A stretch of 64,000 bases of DNA from Ifrita kowaldi (Eukaryota > Chordata > Aves > Passeriformes > Cinclosomatidae): NCBI GenBank assembly GCA_013398055.1, contig VZRS01000247.1, forward strand, positions 294,442 through 358,441, read 5' to 3'. The first letter of the stretch is position 1, and every line of letters starts with the position of its first letter. Below, one piece after another: positions 52,101 through 62,778 of the stretch. The notes beneath the pieces were generated by a model. The model saw only the letters and a list, made by a program, of their open reading frames with translations, was not told where the DNA came from and ran no database searches. Made by a program: the position numbers and the translations under genes.

Positions 52101-53498
52101 CAGGTACTAGAGGTTACTTTGGAGTGAGATACAGGTCTAGATGGATCTTGGCATGCAAACCTAACAGTTCCTCATATCTGGGTTTGGTAAGGATAATTCT
52201 TTTGTTGTATGTAAAGAATTCTTTAGTGAGTAGTTTAGTAGGTAGCTTCTTAGTTGGTGTAAAAGTAACAGACTCTCCTGGAAAGGATTATCCAGAAGAT
52301 CTTGGGACAAAAAGCTTTTTACACGCACATCCATGAAAACCCTAAATGTGCTATTTAAGAACGGTTGGGGTGTGGCAGGGGAGATAATGCTGTGCTTTAC
52401 AACTTTAGATGATTGCTTCAGAGGCCCACTTTGGTTTTAATGGAGTAGAAAAATTGGTTGACATTACCCTTTTCCATCAGGAGCATAACCCGTGATATGT
52501 TCCTTTAGTTAGGGATCCTGCAAGTCTTACTTTTGTGGTTATAAGTCACTGGTAGTGTAGAAAAGAAAATTGTGATGAAGTCCCATCCTGGACTTGCCAT
52601 CATTTTCCTATGGAGTTTAAACTGAAGAGATACAGGGAAAACATTTTTTCTAAATAAGGACTTTCTATACTTGATTTCAAAATACTCCTTTCTTTACTAA
52701 TATTTTCCCTCACATTTGATATAGCATAGTAATATTTACTTGGCTGGAGGATCCAGCACCATAAAGGATTTGCCACAAGTTTGTCAAGGTTAGATGACTG
52801 ATGGGACAGGCACCAACAGAAAGCAAGAAAGACAAAAAGGAGAGACAGAAGGGAAATGTGGAAAAGGAGTAAATATGGGGAAGAGACCAGGCACCAAGAG
52901 GTCAGATGGCTTGCAGGAAGCAGATCTTGAAGGGGAGTTAGAAGTCTTAGGGCCTTTTCCCAAGAAATGAGGACCAGAGGAGGGTGGGGACTGCCCAGCA
53001 CCCAGGCAGATGGATCCCCCTCTTACACAGAAGAAGCTGCAGGGAGGCAAGAACTCCATCACTGTGCACCTATTGACTGCGCTAGGGGAAATAGAAATGG
53101 TGAAATTAATTCTGAAAAACAACCTCACTCCAGAGACAGGGGCTTATCTATGTCAGATGATTCAAAAAGTGCATTCCATTGCTGGTTTCCGAGGTTTTCT
53201 GATTTGAAAATTCACAGATTCTCAGCTGTTTATTTAAAAAAAAATAAAAAAAAACGAAACGTAAAAAAGTCATTGCTTGATACCACATACCATTTTGAAT
53301 ACTGTCAGATAGAACAGTAGCTCGTAGAATATTCCAGGGTGATTCCAGCAAATTTCAAGTAATTTAAATGAGTATTGTGTAATTAATCAATTTATATGGA
53401 CATTGCAGTTGTAGCGTTTCTCTGGACTCTTAATAGGTAATCGTGCAGCCAAGTTTCAGATCCAAGCTGGAGTATACTGATGTTATTTTTTTTCACAG
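49199..53498 (+). other. DACH1: DACH1 intron (4300 bases)
   Basis: From donor 'gtatct' to the strong acceptor 'tattttttttcacag'. It contains a purine-rich + strand patch at about 52785-52990, where three overlapping open frames on each strand arise from scarce stops, and A-rich runs near 53233-53262. I see no repeat family member or extra exon. Alternative cassette exons cannot be excluded by eye. Confidence 0.9.
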
Positions 53499-53642
53499 CA
53501 ATAATTCAGAAAAGGCTAAAGAAGGAAAAGAAGGCAAAAAGGAAATTGCAGGAAGCACTTGAATTTGAGACTAAACGACGAGAGCAAGCAGAACAAACAC
53601 TGAAACAGGCAGCTTCAACAGATAGTCTCAGGGTCCTAAATG
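53499..53642 (+). CDS. DACH1: DACH1 coding exon: second half of the Dachbox-C coiled coil
   Basis: A 144-base exon with phase 1 at both ends, so skipping it would keep the frame. With the split Ala it reads AIIQKRLKKEKKAKRKLQEA, LEFETKRREQAEQTLKQAAS, TDSLRVLN, then G of the next Asp codon. The acceptor is 'tttttttcacag|ca' and the donor 'aatg|gtaagaag', both near consensus. The basic KRLKKEKKAKRK run may help nuclear retention. The rest is a continuous coiled coil. QAASTDSLRVLN is the DACH1 form; DACH2 diverges after the coiled coil. This is one of the strongest paralogue-deciding segments in the window. Confidence 0.96.
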
Positions 53643-54112
53643 GTAAGAAGCCAATTTTTGCCTCTGTGTCATTAACTTTCAATTTAAGTGCCAAAAGAAT
53701 CTTGTTATATTGAAAATTTATAACATGATGGAAAGTGAAAAAAAAAGAAAATCTCCTTTCTTTCCTTCATTCAAGTGATACCTCTCTCTTTATTGCTTTG
53801 TTACTTTATATAGTATGTGCAAATAAACTCACTGGAGAGAATGTTCAAACTAGGACAATTTTATATTATTAGCTTGAGAAGTCAATTTTTTTTTCTACCT
53901 TTTTTTCTCCCCCCCTTTATGCTTGAAAAATCTATTGCTCATTAATCTTCCCAGTCTAACAAAAAATTGTCCTGGCCTCCAGTCATTGTTCAACATTAAA
54001 AAAACTGACAAAGGTTGATTGTATTGTAATTCAGCATTGGAGTAACAGGTTGTAAAAAGGGCTATAAGAATCAAATGAAATATGTGTCAGTCTTACCTTT
54101 CTATGTTTCTAG
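53643..54112 (+). other. DACH1: Short DACH1 intron (470 bases)
   Basis: Donor 'gtaagaag' to acceptor 'ctatgtttctag'. It holds T-rich and C-rich runs (about 53885-53925) and no repeat. It is unusually short for this gene, so the two flanking exons are likely spliced together early. Confidence 0.95.
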
Positions 54113-54181
54113 ACTCTCTGACCCCAGAGATAGAAGCTGACCGCAGCGGGGGCAGAACAGATGCTGAAAGGACAATACAAG
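54113..54181 (+). CDS. DACH1: DACH1 coding exon: acidic C-terminal tail
   Basis: A 69-base exon, phase 1 to phase 1, coding the split Asp and then SLTPEIEADRSGGRTDAERT, IQ, with one base (G) of the next codon. Borders are 'tatgtttctag|act' and 'caag|gtagga'. The sequence follows the coiled coil in DACH1. DACH2 has a different tail, so this exon settles the paralogue. The length is a multiple of three, so skipping would be frame-neutral. The following exon is expected to supply the last dozen residues, beginning with Asp-Gly. Confidence 0.94.
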
Positions 54182-54979
54182 GTAGGAATTTGCAAAAGGC
54201 TATAAATCTAGATCTTGCTATATGAGTTTTTCCTCAGCTTTAGACTGCTATTCAAGCATGTAGCCTACCATCTGGGCCACATCAAAACAAGTTCAAACAA
54301 GGTCAAGTTCATCTTGCTTGTTTATAAGAGAGAATACATTTTGTGCTGATAGATTTTCTTTAAATTAATAGGTCATTTCTGTTTATACAGAGCAATTAAA
54401 GAAGAATAATTAATTTGAAGCAGTATCGGGTTGAATCTCAGACATGTTGAACGCAGTTTTTGTGAATGTCTGTAGTTTGATTTGAGTTAATAATGTTTTT
54501 AAAGGTATATTTGAAGCATCTTGAGCCTTTTAACTGTACAAATGGCTAAACCTAATGGGTAACATTCAAGGCATGATGAGAATTTCATAGCTAATAGTCA
54601 GTGGCAGTTACTGAAAGGTGTGTTTCAATAAGCTACTCTGAGCATTAACAATAAATAAGGTGTTTATTCCCATCTTGGATTTTTCATTTACCACATCCCA
54701 TTATTTACATTTTAATAAAACAAATCTGCTGAGTAAATTTATACATGAAATACTAAAGAGAGCCATATTACTTCCCCTGTGAATCTAGATGTATATATAC
54801 ATTGCAAACATCAAGATCTTAGTAAAGAGCAAATTTTGAAGATAGTATTTATGTTATAATATCTATTCTTATCAACAGGCTAAATCTACTTACATGAATA
54901 CTAAACAATAAAAATAGCAATCGTTTTCAACTGTGAATGAAGGTGCATTTTTCAGAGGCAACCCTAAAAGGATTAGCTC

Positions 54980-55680
54980 CAGTAATCACACTCAATTGCC
55001 TTTATTTTGCATTTCGAAGTCAATCATCCTAACAGTATCATTTGACATCTTTTGTGTGTTATTTAATCACATTTTCTAACTTCCAAGGAGTTGTTACTGG
55101 TGTGCCACAAGGAGGCTGTAACAACAGAATAAAAAAAGTCAAGAAGCTTTTAATGGTTGAGCATATAAACAAATACCAAAAATGCAGTAAGTTCTTATGA
55201 AAGACAAACACATATATATAAACAAAGACATTTAAAGCAAGTTATGTCTGCGAAATCAATAACACAGAAGTTGGAATATGCCAGATTAAATGTTGCCTGG
55301 GAAGTGAATATGTTATGAGGTCTGTTGTCCCAGAATCCTGCTTTCCTTCCTGTAAAATGTATACATTATTCAAAGCACCATTTGACATAATTCATTTGGT
55401 AAGAATTCAGCCATTATGTCATTTTGTTATAATCTAGACATTTTGTTACTTCTTTTGATGCTAAAACAGACTTCTAATTTCTCGGGAAGCCATGCTGCTG
55501 CACTGTTCGCTGCAGTAGTTGCACTCATTGCAAACATTAATTGCTCCATCTTCAGAGCATTCTTGCAAGGAAATTAAATTCGGGGTGTTCCAATTTGGTA
55601 GCTGGGAAACAGAGTCAAAGACAGATTAAGATGACATATTACTTAACTGTCAAGTATCAAGGACCTAATTTTTCAGGATA
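54980..55680. promoter_or_regulatory. Candidate conserved noncoding element
   Basis: Unique sequence with 'ccagtaatcacactcaattg', 'gcatttcgaagtcaatcatc', 'atttgacatctttt', 'tctcgggaagccatgctgc', 'gttcgctgcagtagttgc' and 'aacattaattgctcc'. Isolated CpGs are retained, and TALE-type TGACAT and homeodomain-type cores are dense. No repeat match and no exon. Inference only. Confidence 0.35.
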
Positions 55681-57056
55681 CTTTGCATTTTTGGCAAAAG
55701 TATTCAGGTGTAATCAAATCACTGTTCCTGTTGAATTCAGTTTTGCTCGTAGGCTGAAATATCAAGCTGGATATTTATAATATTTATAATATGATCAACA
55801 CAATTTCGGAAGTATGTATTCTAAAGGACTTATCCCAAACTATATAGGAACAGCATTTCAGCTTTTGAACAATAATTGTGCATTCTTTCCCAGCTATCCT
55901 CTGCCTACTATTGCTCATTTCATATATTTTCATTTTTGCAATAAAAGAAATCAAGGATTTACAGGAGACATTCTCAGTAATGACTTTTCCTTGATTCATC
56001 TGTCCAAGATGATGCACATTAAAAACAAAACTAAAATCCACAGATGATTATTTAGTTCAAGGCTGGACCATGATATTTTCTGATTGTGATATTGAATCAT
56101 ATTGCAAAGGCAACCTTAATTCTGACATTTCCTGTATCTACTTTGCACTCTTAACATATAACTAAAGCAGAGGGTTTATAAGAAAAAGGAAAGAATAAGC
56201 AAGAAATAGAGTTGTCATGTCTTACAGTTTAATGTATTCAGCTCAATCATCGTACAGCCGTTCAGAACTTTTAGATCTACCACAATATATAACCCTACAA
56301 CACAAATATATCTGTAGGAACATATTGTCATTGTAAATCAGTCATTATAGGGTGACAGGCTTCAGAAATAGTTCAAGAAACAGTTAATAGCAGGCAAGTC
56401 ATGCCAAATGTCAGGACTTTGTGTTCATTTCCAATATTGGAAGGAGGATTTCCTTTCACCATAAACTCCCTTTTCTCTGTGTCCCCCTTACTATGTATCC
56501 CTGTGTATCTGTCCCAGTTCCTCCGACTTTCTTCCTTCTCCCTCCAATCCCTCATTTTGTCAATTGCTAATCTGACTCTTTTCCCTGGTCTACATTACAT
56601 TGCGCTTCTTTATTCCTGATTTCACATTCTTACAGCATTCTCTTCTGAACTTGGTTTCATGCTACCCTGATTATTTCCTTAATTACAAGCTCTTTCTCTC
56701 CCAGTGACCCCCAGCTCCCTGGCTCTGTCTGACCCTTCCTGTTGCCTCCTCCCCTTTCCCAGTCGTTTCAAGAGCTGCATTGACATTCCCTGTTACCAGC
56801 CTTCCCTGTTGCAAACCACATCTCCATCTGTAGTGTCTGCTTTCCTTGTCTCCCTGTCAGGCTCACATTCCCTACCAGTTTCAGTACATTTCTGTTTCTG
56901 TGTACCTGCCTGGCTATCAGGGAGGGAAGCACTGAGAGCAAACTGTTCATGTTTCAGTATTTAGCATGACAATTGTAGGCAGGAGTGAGGAGAAAGAATT
57001 GCAGGTAAAGAACCACTCCATTCCTGCAGCACTGGAATAAAGCATGCTCAGTACAG

Positions 57057-57103
57057 ATGGAGCCCTTTACCTGCAAAACTCTACAAAACTTTCCAATGGA
57101 TGA
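57057..57103 (+). other. Look-alike of the DACH1 terminal coding exon (uncertain)
   Basis: After 'cagtacag' the in-phase reading (G from 54181 plus 'at') gives DGALYLQNSTKLSNG and a stop at 57101-57103. The expected DACH1 end is DGRLYLKTTVMY, so Asp, Gly, Leu, Tyr and Leu match at five of the first six positions before the sequences part. The pyrimidine tract before the AG is poor ('aataaagcatgctcagtacag'), which argues against efficient splicing. It could be a decayed duplicate of the last exon, an alternative end, or coincidence. Confidence 0.2.
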
Positions 57104-58239
57104 AACCTTTTTCGAGTACTTTCTTGGATTTTGTTTGGGGCAACAAAGACCATATTGTCACAATTATACAAAATTTCAATTGTGCCCTTACATTTTGTCT
57201 GTAAATGGTATTTTGTATACTTTGGTATGCACTGAAAAAGAAATATTATATACTATTCTATATGCAGCATATTCCATGATTTAAAATATAATACCACCTC
57301 TTGCATCTTTCAGGTTCTGGGAAAAAAATACTTACTAGGGAAATACTTTCTTATTCCTCTCAAAAATGTATCTGTGTCTTGGTATCGAAGCATGCCTGGG
57401 GTAATAGTCTTTTTATCCACAATCATTTTTCAATTTACTGTGTTGAGCATGCTATGCAGTTCTATAACTAAGCAAACAAAGGTAGGAAAGCTGCAGTGCT
57501 CTGTAGGGAAGTGTTATAATTGAAATACAAAGTGTAATTTCAGCATTTAAGAAAATACTATGCAAGAAAATCATAATTAGAACTAAAGATTTTGTTTACT
57601 ATTTATTATGAATAAATGGATACTTGTCAGCTTGAAGTTATATCTAATGTTGCTATTTTTAAGTATCACTTTGAAGAGTAAGGAATAGGACTAATTTAAG
57701 CGTAGAAGATAATTGCATTTGTCAATAAGGGGGTATGTTCTGTTCTATTTTTTTGTCATGTAGCACTCATTTAGATTCACTTTTAGTGCATGTAAAGTCT
57801 TTTGTAAAATGGGAGCGATAATGAAAAGGAATTTGAATACAAGACTATAAAAAGAAGCAATGCAGAGTATTTTAGGGTTGAGTTTGAGTTATTTAAATAC
57901 CGAGTAGATAACAGTTTGTTGCAATATCCATAAAATGTTAACAAATAATCATAATAAATAATTGAAATACGGGTCTCTGATGTACTTATGTATTTTTTAA
58001 AGAGGTACAAACAGATACTAAGCTATTAGAAACTGGTGTAGACACTGGTTTTAAATGTTTTCTTTGCTTCTGTTTTAAATAATAATAAAGCAGATTATCC
58101 TCTTCTCCATACATATTGTAGGTTCACTAGATGCCTATGCCTAGCTCCCAATCCGGTTTCCCAAGACCCCCTCATCCCACACAAAAAGGTACCATACAAA
58201 GATAATGTTTGACTTTTATATACTGTTTTGTTACCAGAC

Positions 58240-59170
58240 CTCTTACTAAGCACTAGAACAATGACATTTACTGCCGCTTTTACTTTCTTATTTCTACTGA
58301 TTTTTTTCTTCTCCATCTGGTTACTTACCATGTATTTGCCTGCCTACATTATTGTTTTATTTTCCTCTCTATATATCCCACATTCCCAATTTTCTCTCTC
58401 CCAGCAGTTTCCCTCCCAAGTCCTGTACCTTCATTTTCATTCCATTTAAACACAAATCGCTTTACACATTATCTAAAACCTTCTAAACTGTTCTAGTTCT
58501 GTACCATCTTCATCATTGACCATTCTTTCCTTATCATGTTCCTGTCATGTCTTCCTTTGCCCAAATCGCTCACAAATGGATAGCTTTTGTCTGAAAGCTA
58601 TCCTGGTAAGAACAGGAAGATGAATCAAATTTTCCCTCTTTCATGCTGCTATATTTTTTTGTCTTTTCCATTTATTTCAAATTTACTTGCAATTGCCTCA
58701 GCTTGTACCTTTTCTGCTTTCTTCCAAATAATTTCCAACTTCTCCATGCCATCATTCCAGCTGCTCCTGAAAGCAGCTCCATCATTTTCTCCTATGTCTT
58801 CTTACCCTGCTCAGTTCCCTGAATTCTCAGGTCTATCTGGTTTTTTACTTCAAATGTCTGTTTTTGTTGCAAGTGGCCCTTTGCATTTTCCGTATCCTGA
58901 AAGTTCTTCCATCCTGCTCACTCTCAATCAAGTATTTCCTCAGCTATGTATTCTCCTCTAGTAGAAAATTTGTTCTCCTTGTCCATTAGTCAAATTTTCA
59001 CACCTCAGTTCCTTATTCTACTGCAAATATTATTTTTTTCTTCTACCACGTTATCAACCTTTCTCCAGATATGTCTATTATCTACTCTCCCTGTCCCTTA
59101 GCAAAATGAAAGCCCATTCCCACCGATTTCTTGCTTTTCTTTAGTTCTCCAACTCTTCTCTAGACTCATC
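58240..59170 (+). repeat. Long pyrimidine-skewed, non-simple sequence
   Basis: About 900 bases in which C and T clearly outnumber A and G on the + strand, without a fixed repeat unit. Similar patches lie at about 56440-56900, 60490-61120, 61430-61510 and 61920-62080. They open Ser/Phe/Leu-rich frames on the + strand (for example 58587-58961), which I take as composition artefacts. Possible origin: decayed CT microsatellite, or an unrecognised repeat family. Confidence 0.5.
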
Positions 59171-62100
59171 GACAATTCAGTTGAGTGTAATGTTAAGTGG
59201 TTTCAGATTATACTTTACTGATGTAAAAAAAAGACCCACACAGCTACCATGCACACAAAACCTTCCAGGGCCATCTGTCTTTCTCCCCTCCCAGAAAGGA
59301 CGAGAGAGGAAATAGAGATGTTGAACAGATCCAGGAATAGAGAAAGAAAATAACAGCAATTCAACACACTGACTGCATGGTCCTGTATGAAGTTCCTTGT
59401 AAAGCCTGTGAAGCCTGCTGAACAAGAGCAAGAAAGAAATTATGATTGAAATTTGCCCGTTGCAAGAACCTAGTGTGTGCATTTTGCTGCCCAGATAATA
59501 GGGGAAAGCTGCCCTGCAGTTGCCCTCCACATTAATAAAAATTACTTATATACAGCTTCAGTCATTTGAATGGAAACCTAACCTAAATTGTTTCTGCATT
59601 GGTTTGAAACTTGTTTAATCTATTTTTCAACAAGCAAAATCCATGTAATAATCTCAGCAACTGATAGTCCTTGATTCTTTCTTGTTATATTTGTTTGAAA
59701 GATGGGTATCTGAAGGACTTCCACAATGAAAAGGAACTTTTGGTGAAGCTACTGCACACAGTTCTATTTCTGATGTATAAATCTTGGACAAAAGTGTGTG
59801 GAAATATGTGATGATGTTTTTTATGAGATCAAAACCTTTATTGGAAAAGGCCATTATCAAGGCTGTGAAGTCAAGCATTCCAAAATTAGGAAATGGTAGA
59901 ATTAAGGTTGTCTTCCGCACCTTTGTTCAACTGTCTTTGTGTATATGTCATGATACAATCTTTAATTATGTGATTAGATACTGTATTTTTTACAATACCC
60001 TGTCTCATTCAGTGCAGGGGACAAAAATATAGGTGAATAAATGGATACGTATCCAATATTTTCTTCATCTCCAGTGGTCAGTGTGGGTTCTAATGCTTTA
60101 TATAATTCTTGGTTTATATATAATACTTCCATCATTAGACAGCATGCTTTACAGAATAGTTGTGAATGATTATCTAAATTTCTTCCATATATTAAATCTT
60201 AATTTTGGCATTTTCTAACAGCTGAGGGCTCTGCTTCACTAATGTCCTAGATAACTATCCTCTAGGGTTGTATTCTTAACAAGCAAACTACAATGTCAGA
60301 GGTTTCACTGTGAGACAACATCTGAAAACCGTATGGAATTGAATCTTAAGATTCACAGTGATAAAGCTAACCAAGTAACTGATAAACTGTCATACCTTAA
60401 TATGAACCTAAGGAATGACCATTTTGCTATGGGAATTTCACAGATGCTTGCTGAGACAAAGACAATCTTGGGATACCTTTTGTGCTCTTGGGCACAGAAC
60501 CTTCCTTTCATTTTTCTTGCAACCTGTATCACCTCTAACAGTGTCTCCATCAGGCTTTCTTTTTCTTGGTTCTCTCTCATTTCTGGGTTTTCTATCAGTC
60601 TTAATATCATCTTTCAAATTTTATAATCTTTTTCTTGACCCTTTTTCTCTCACACTTTTCAATGCAAGTTTCTTTTTATACCAGTCATAATTCCAGCCTC
60701 TAAAGTTTTGACTTCTTATGCCTAATATCCTTGTTAATCAAGATCCGGATGTCTCCAGATACTGACTCACAACAGTCTATCCGTATGTCACATGTCCAGT
60801 TACTACAAGATTTCTGCCTCTAAGAAATCTCAGATGACTTTACTTGAGTTTCTTGCCCTGTGTTCTGTCTCCCCTCCTTCCTTCTATTCTCAACCACTGG
60901 ATTCTGTTCTTGTCTATTAATACAAATAATTCAGTCCCCCAACATCAGTCTCAGTTATTGTCAGCCAGTCATTTTTATTAGTTCATTTCACAGCGTCTTC
61001 CAGTGCCCCGGTTTCTGTGTTTCTATCTATGTATTTAGCCAGTCTCAGTCACTCCCCCAGTCACATTATCTGTCCTTGTTTCCAATTCCAATCGCATCAG
61101 ACTTCTTGTCCTAATTTCTGTAAATCTTGAGTATTTTTATGAGTTCATGTTTGTAGACTTAGAGAAGATTACTGTTGGCTTCTAATCATAGATAGGATAC
61201 ATTTTCCAGTGCACGACTACTCTCAAATTAACTAATGATTTTTTAAAAATAGTTTTCAATATCCTCAAATGACAGAACATTTATTTCTTTTCTAGGGACA
61301 TCAGTGTTCTTTGCAGCACCTTTAACTAAGATGTCTTCTCTTTAGTATTTTCTTCATTTATTTTCCTCATGATATTGACTGTGATGACCACTGTTAAATA
61401 CATTTCTTTTATGTGTAAAGTCCTTTCAATAATTGCATCTTTCTCCCAGAGCTTCTATCTCCTATCTCTGCATTTCTGTCTGTTCCTTTCCATGTCCCCC
61501 TTAATCTAAAGCAATTCCATTTGCATCCATAGCTGCCTAAAGATGAGGTCATCCATCTGTATAATGCCATGTAAAACAATGGCCATATGTTCTCTAAAGT
61601 ATTAATTGATTAAACCTAAGAAAAGCACCTGATTCTTTATACATTTTACCAAGATTTTTCTTGCCTTTTCTTCCTCACTAAAACTCTTGAAACTGCTAAA
61701 TGTCTCTCTATGTATATCAACTTGTAAATTCTGCATTTTTATTCAATTGGCACTTGCTCATCAGTTATTCTGGTTTTATCACCACTTAGTAAGTACTATG
61801 GATTTGTTGTTACTCATTTATTATTGCATGGGACTTCTAGCAGAAATGTGCCTGGGCTTAGTATAGAGCCAGAATTTTCCAATGAATGGATCAGGTAATT
61901 TGCAGAATGAAAATACATTTTCATTTTCCCATGTGACATTCCTTCTTCTCTGTTGGCCCACTTCAACACTGTTTCAGCTTCCCCTGTATTGTTGCTTTCT
62001 CGTTTTCCTTCCACCTCTGTTTCACCTCCTCCCCTGCCAAGTACTACTTCTGAATATCCCAAATATTTCTTAATATGTCACTTCCTTGACCTGCGAGGCA

Positions 62101-62704
62101 ATGTGTGTGTGCATATGATCTTGAGCCATGTGGCTGCTGGTTGACCAGGTGGCTGACTAGGAGGCACATGCATTCTGAGGGATCAGTGACAAGCCAGGAG
62201 ATACGCATTTTCTGCTGGACATCTTGTTGCTGCCTCTTGGCAGCTGGGCAAATCAAACAGTACATGATGCTTCTCAGCAGCTGAAGGGCCAAACAAATGG
62301 TTTTTCAAACTGCAAGAGACCCAGGGCCCACCTGTTGTGCAGGCCTGCTATAAAGGTTGAACATTTCAGCAGGGAAAAGAAGTCAGGAGCTGGAAACAAA
62401 GCTGTCAGAAGCCTGGAAGGCAAAGGGATTTTTTTTTTTTCTAGATATGTTGAATAACTGCCCAAGGAAACATCTGCTACTTAGCTAGGCTGTTTATGGA
62501 AACAAACAGCTAACTATTCTAGACCCATAGAAATATAAAAAGGTTCTGTGAAGCAGCAATGACAAAACAGTGGACTGACTGGTTTGGAGATAAACATTTC
62601 TGATTTTTAGGCCACTTAGCCTGTTATTCCATTAGGCCAGATAAAAAACAAAAACAAAAAAAAAAGAAAACCAAAACAACAATAACAGCAACACCCCCCT
62701 CCCC

Positions 62705-62778
62705 NNNNNNNNNNNNNNNNNNNNNNNNNNNNNNNNNNNNNNNNNNNNNNNNNNNNNNNNNNNNNNNNNNNNNNNNNN
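62705..62778. other. Assembly gap (74 Ns)
   Basis: Run of N flanked on the left by an A-rich/C-run sequence ('aacagcaacacccccctcccc', approximate) and on the right by A9. Such low-complexity borders suggest that a simple repeat or homopolymer broke the assembly. The real length of the gap may differ from 74. Confidence 0.99.

Noticed and set aside
52600..53320. Overlapping 112-133-codon minus frames and a 117-codon plus frame
   Set aside because: Several frames on both strands are open at once because of purine-rich composition. No homology is recognised.
40285..54181. Assignment to DACH2 instead of DACH1
   Set aside because: The coiled coil (IDNARAQEKQVQLE, QAASTDSLRVLN) and the tail (DSLTPEIEADRSGG) follow DACH1. 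DACH2 differs after the coiled coil as I know it.
58587..58961. 124-codon + frame rich in Ser, Phe, Pro and Leu
   Set aside because: Falls in a pyrimidine-skewed patch where stop codons on the + strand are depleted by composition. No domain is recognised.
59700..59810. Second possible last exon: after 'gaaag', in-phase DGYLKDFHNEKE...
   Set aside because: Matches DGRLYLK only if two residues are dropped, the acceptor context is A/G-rich rather than a clear pyrimidine tract, and the rest is unlike DACH1. Probably coincidence.
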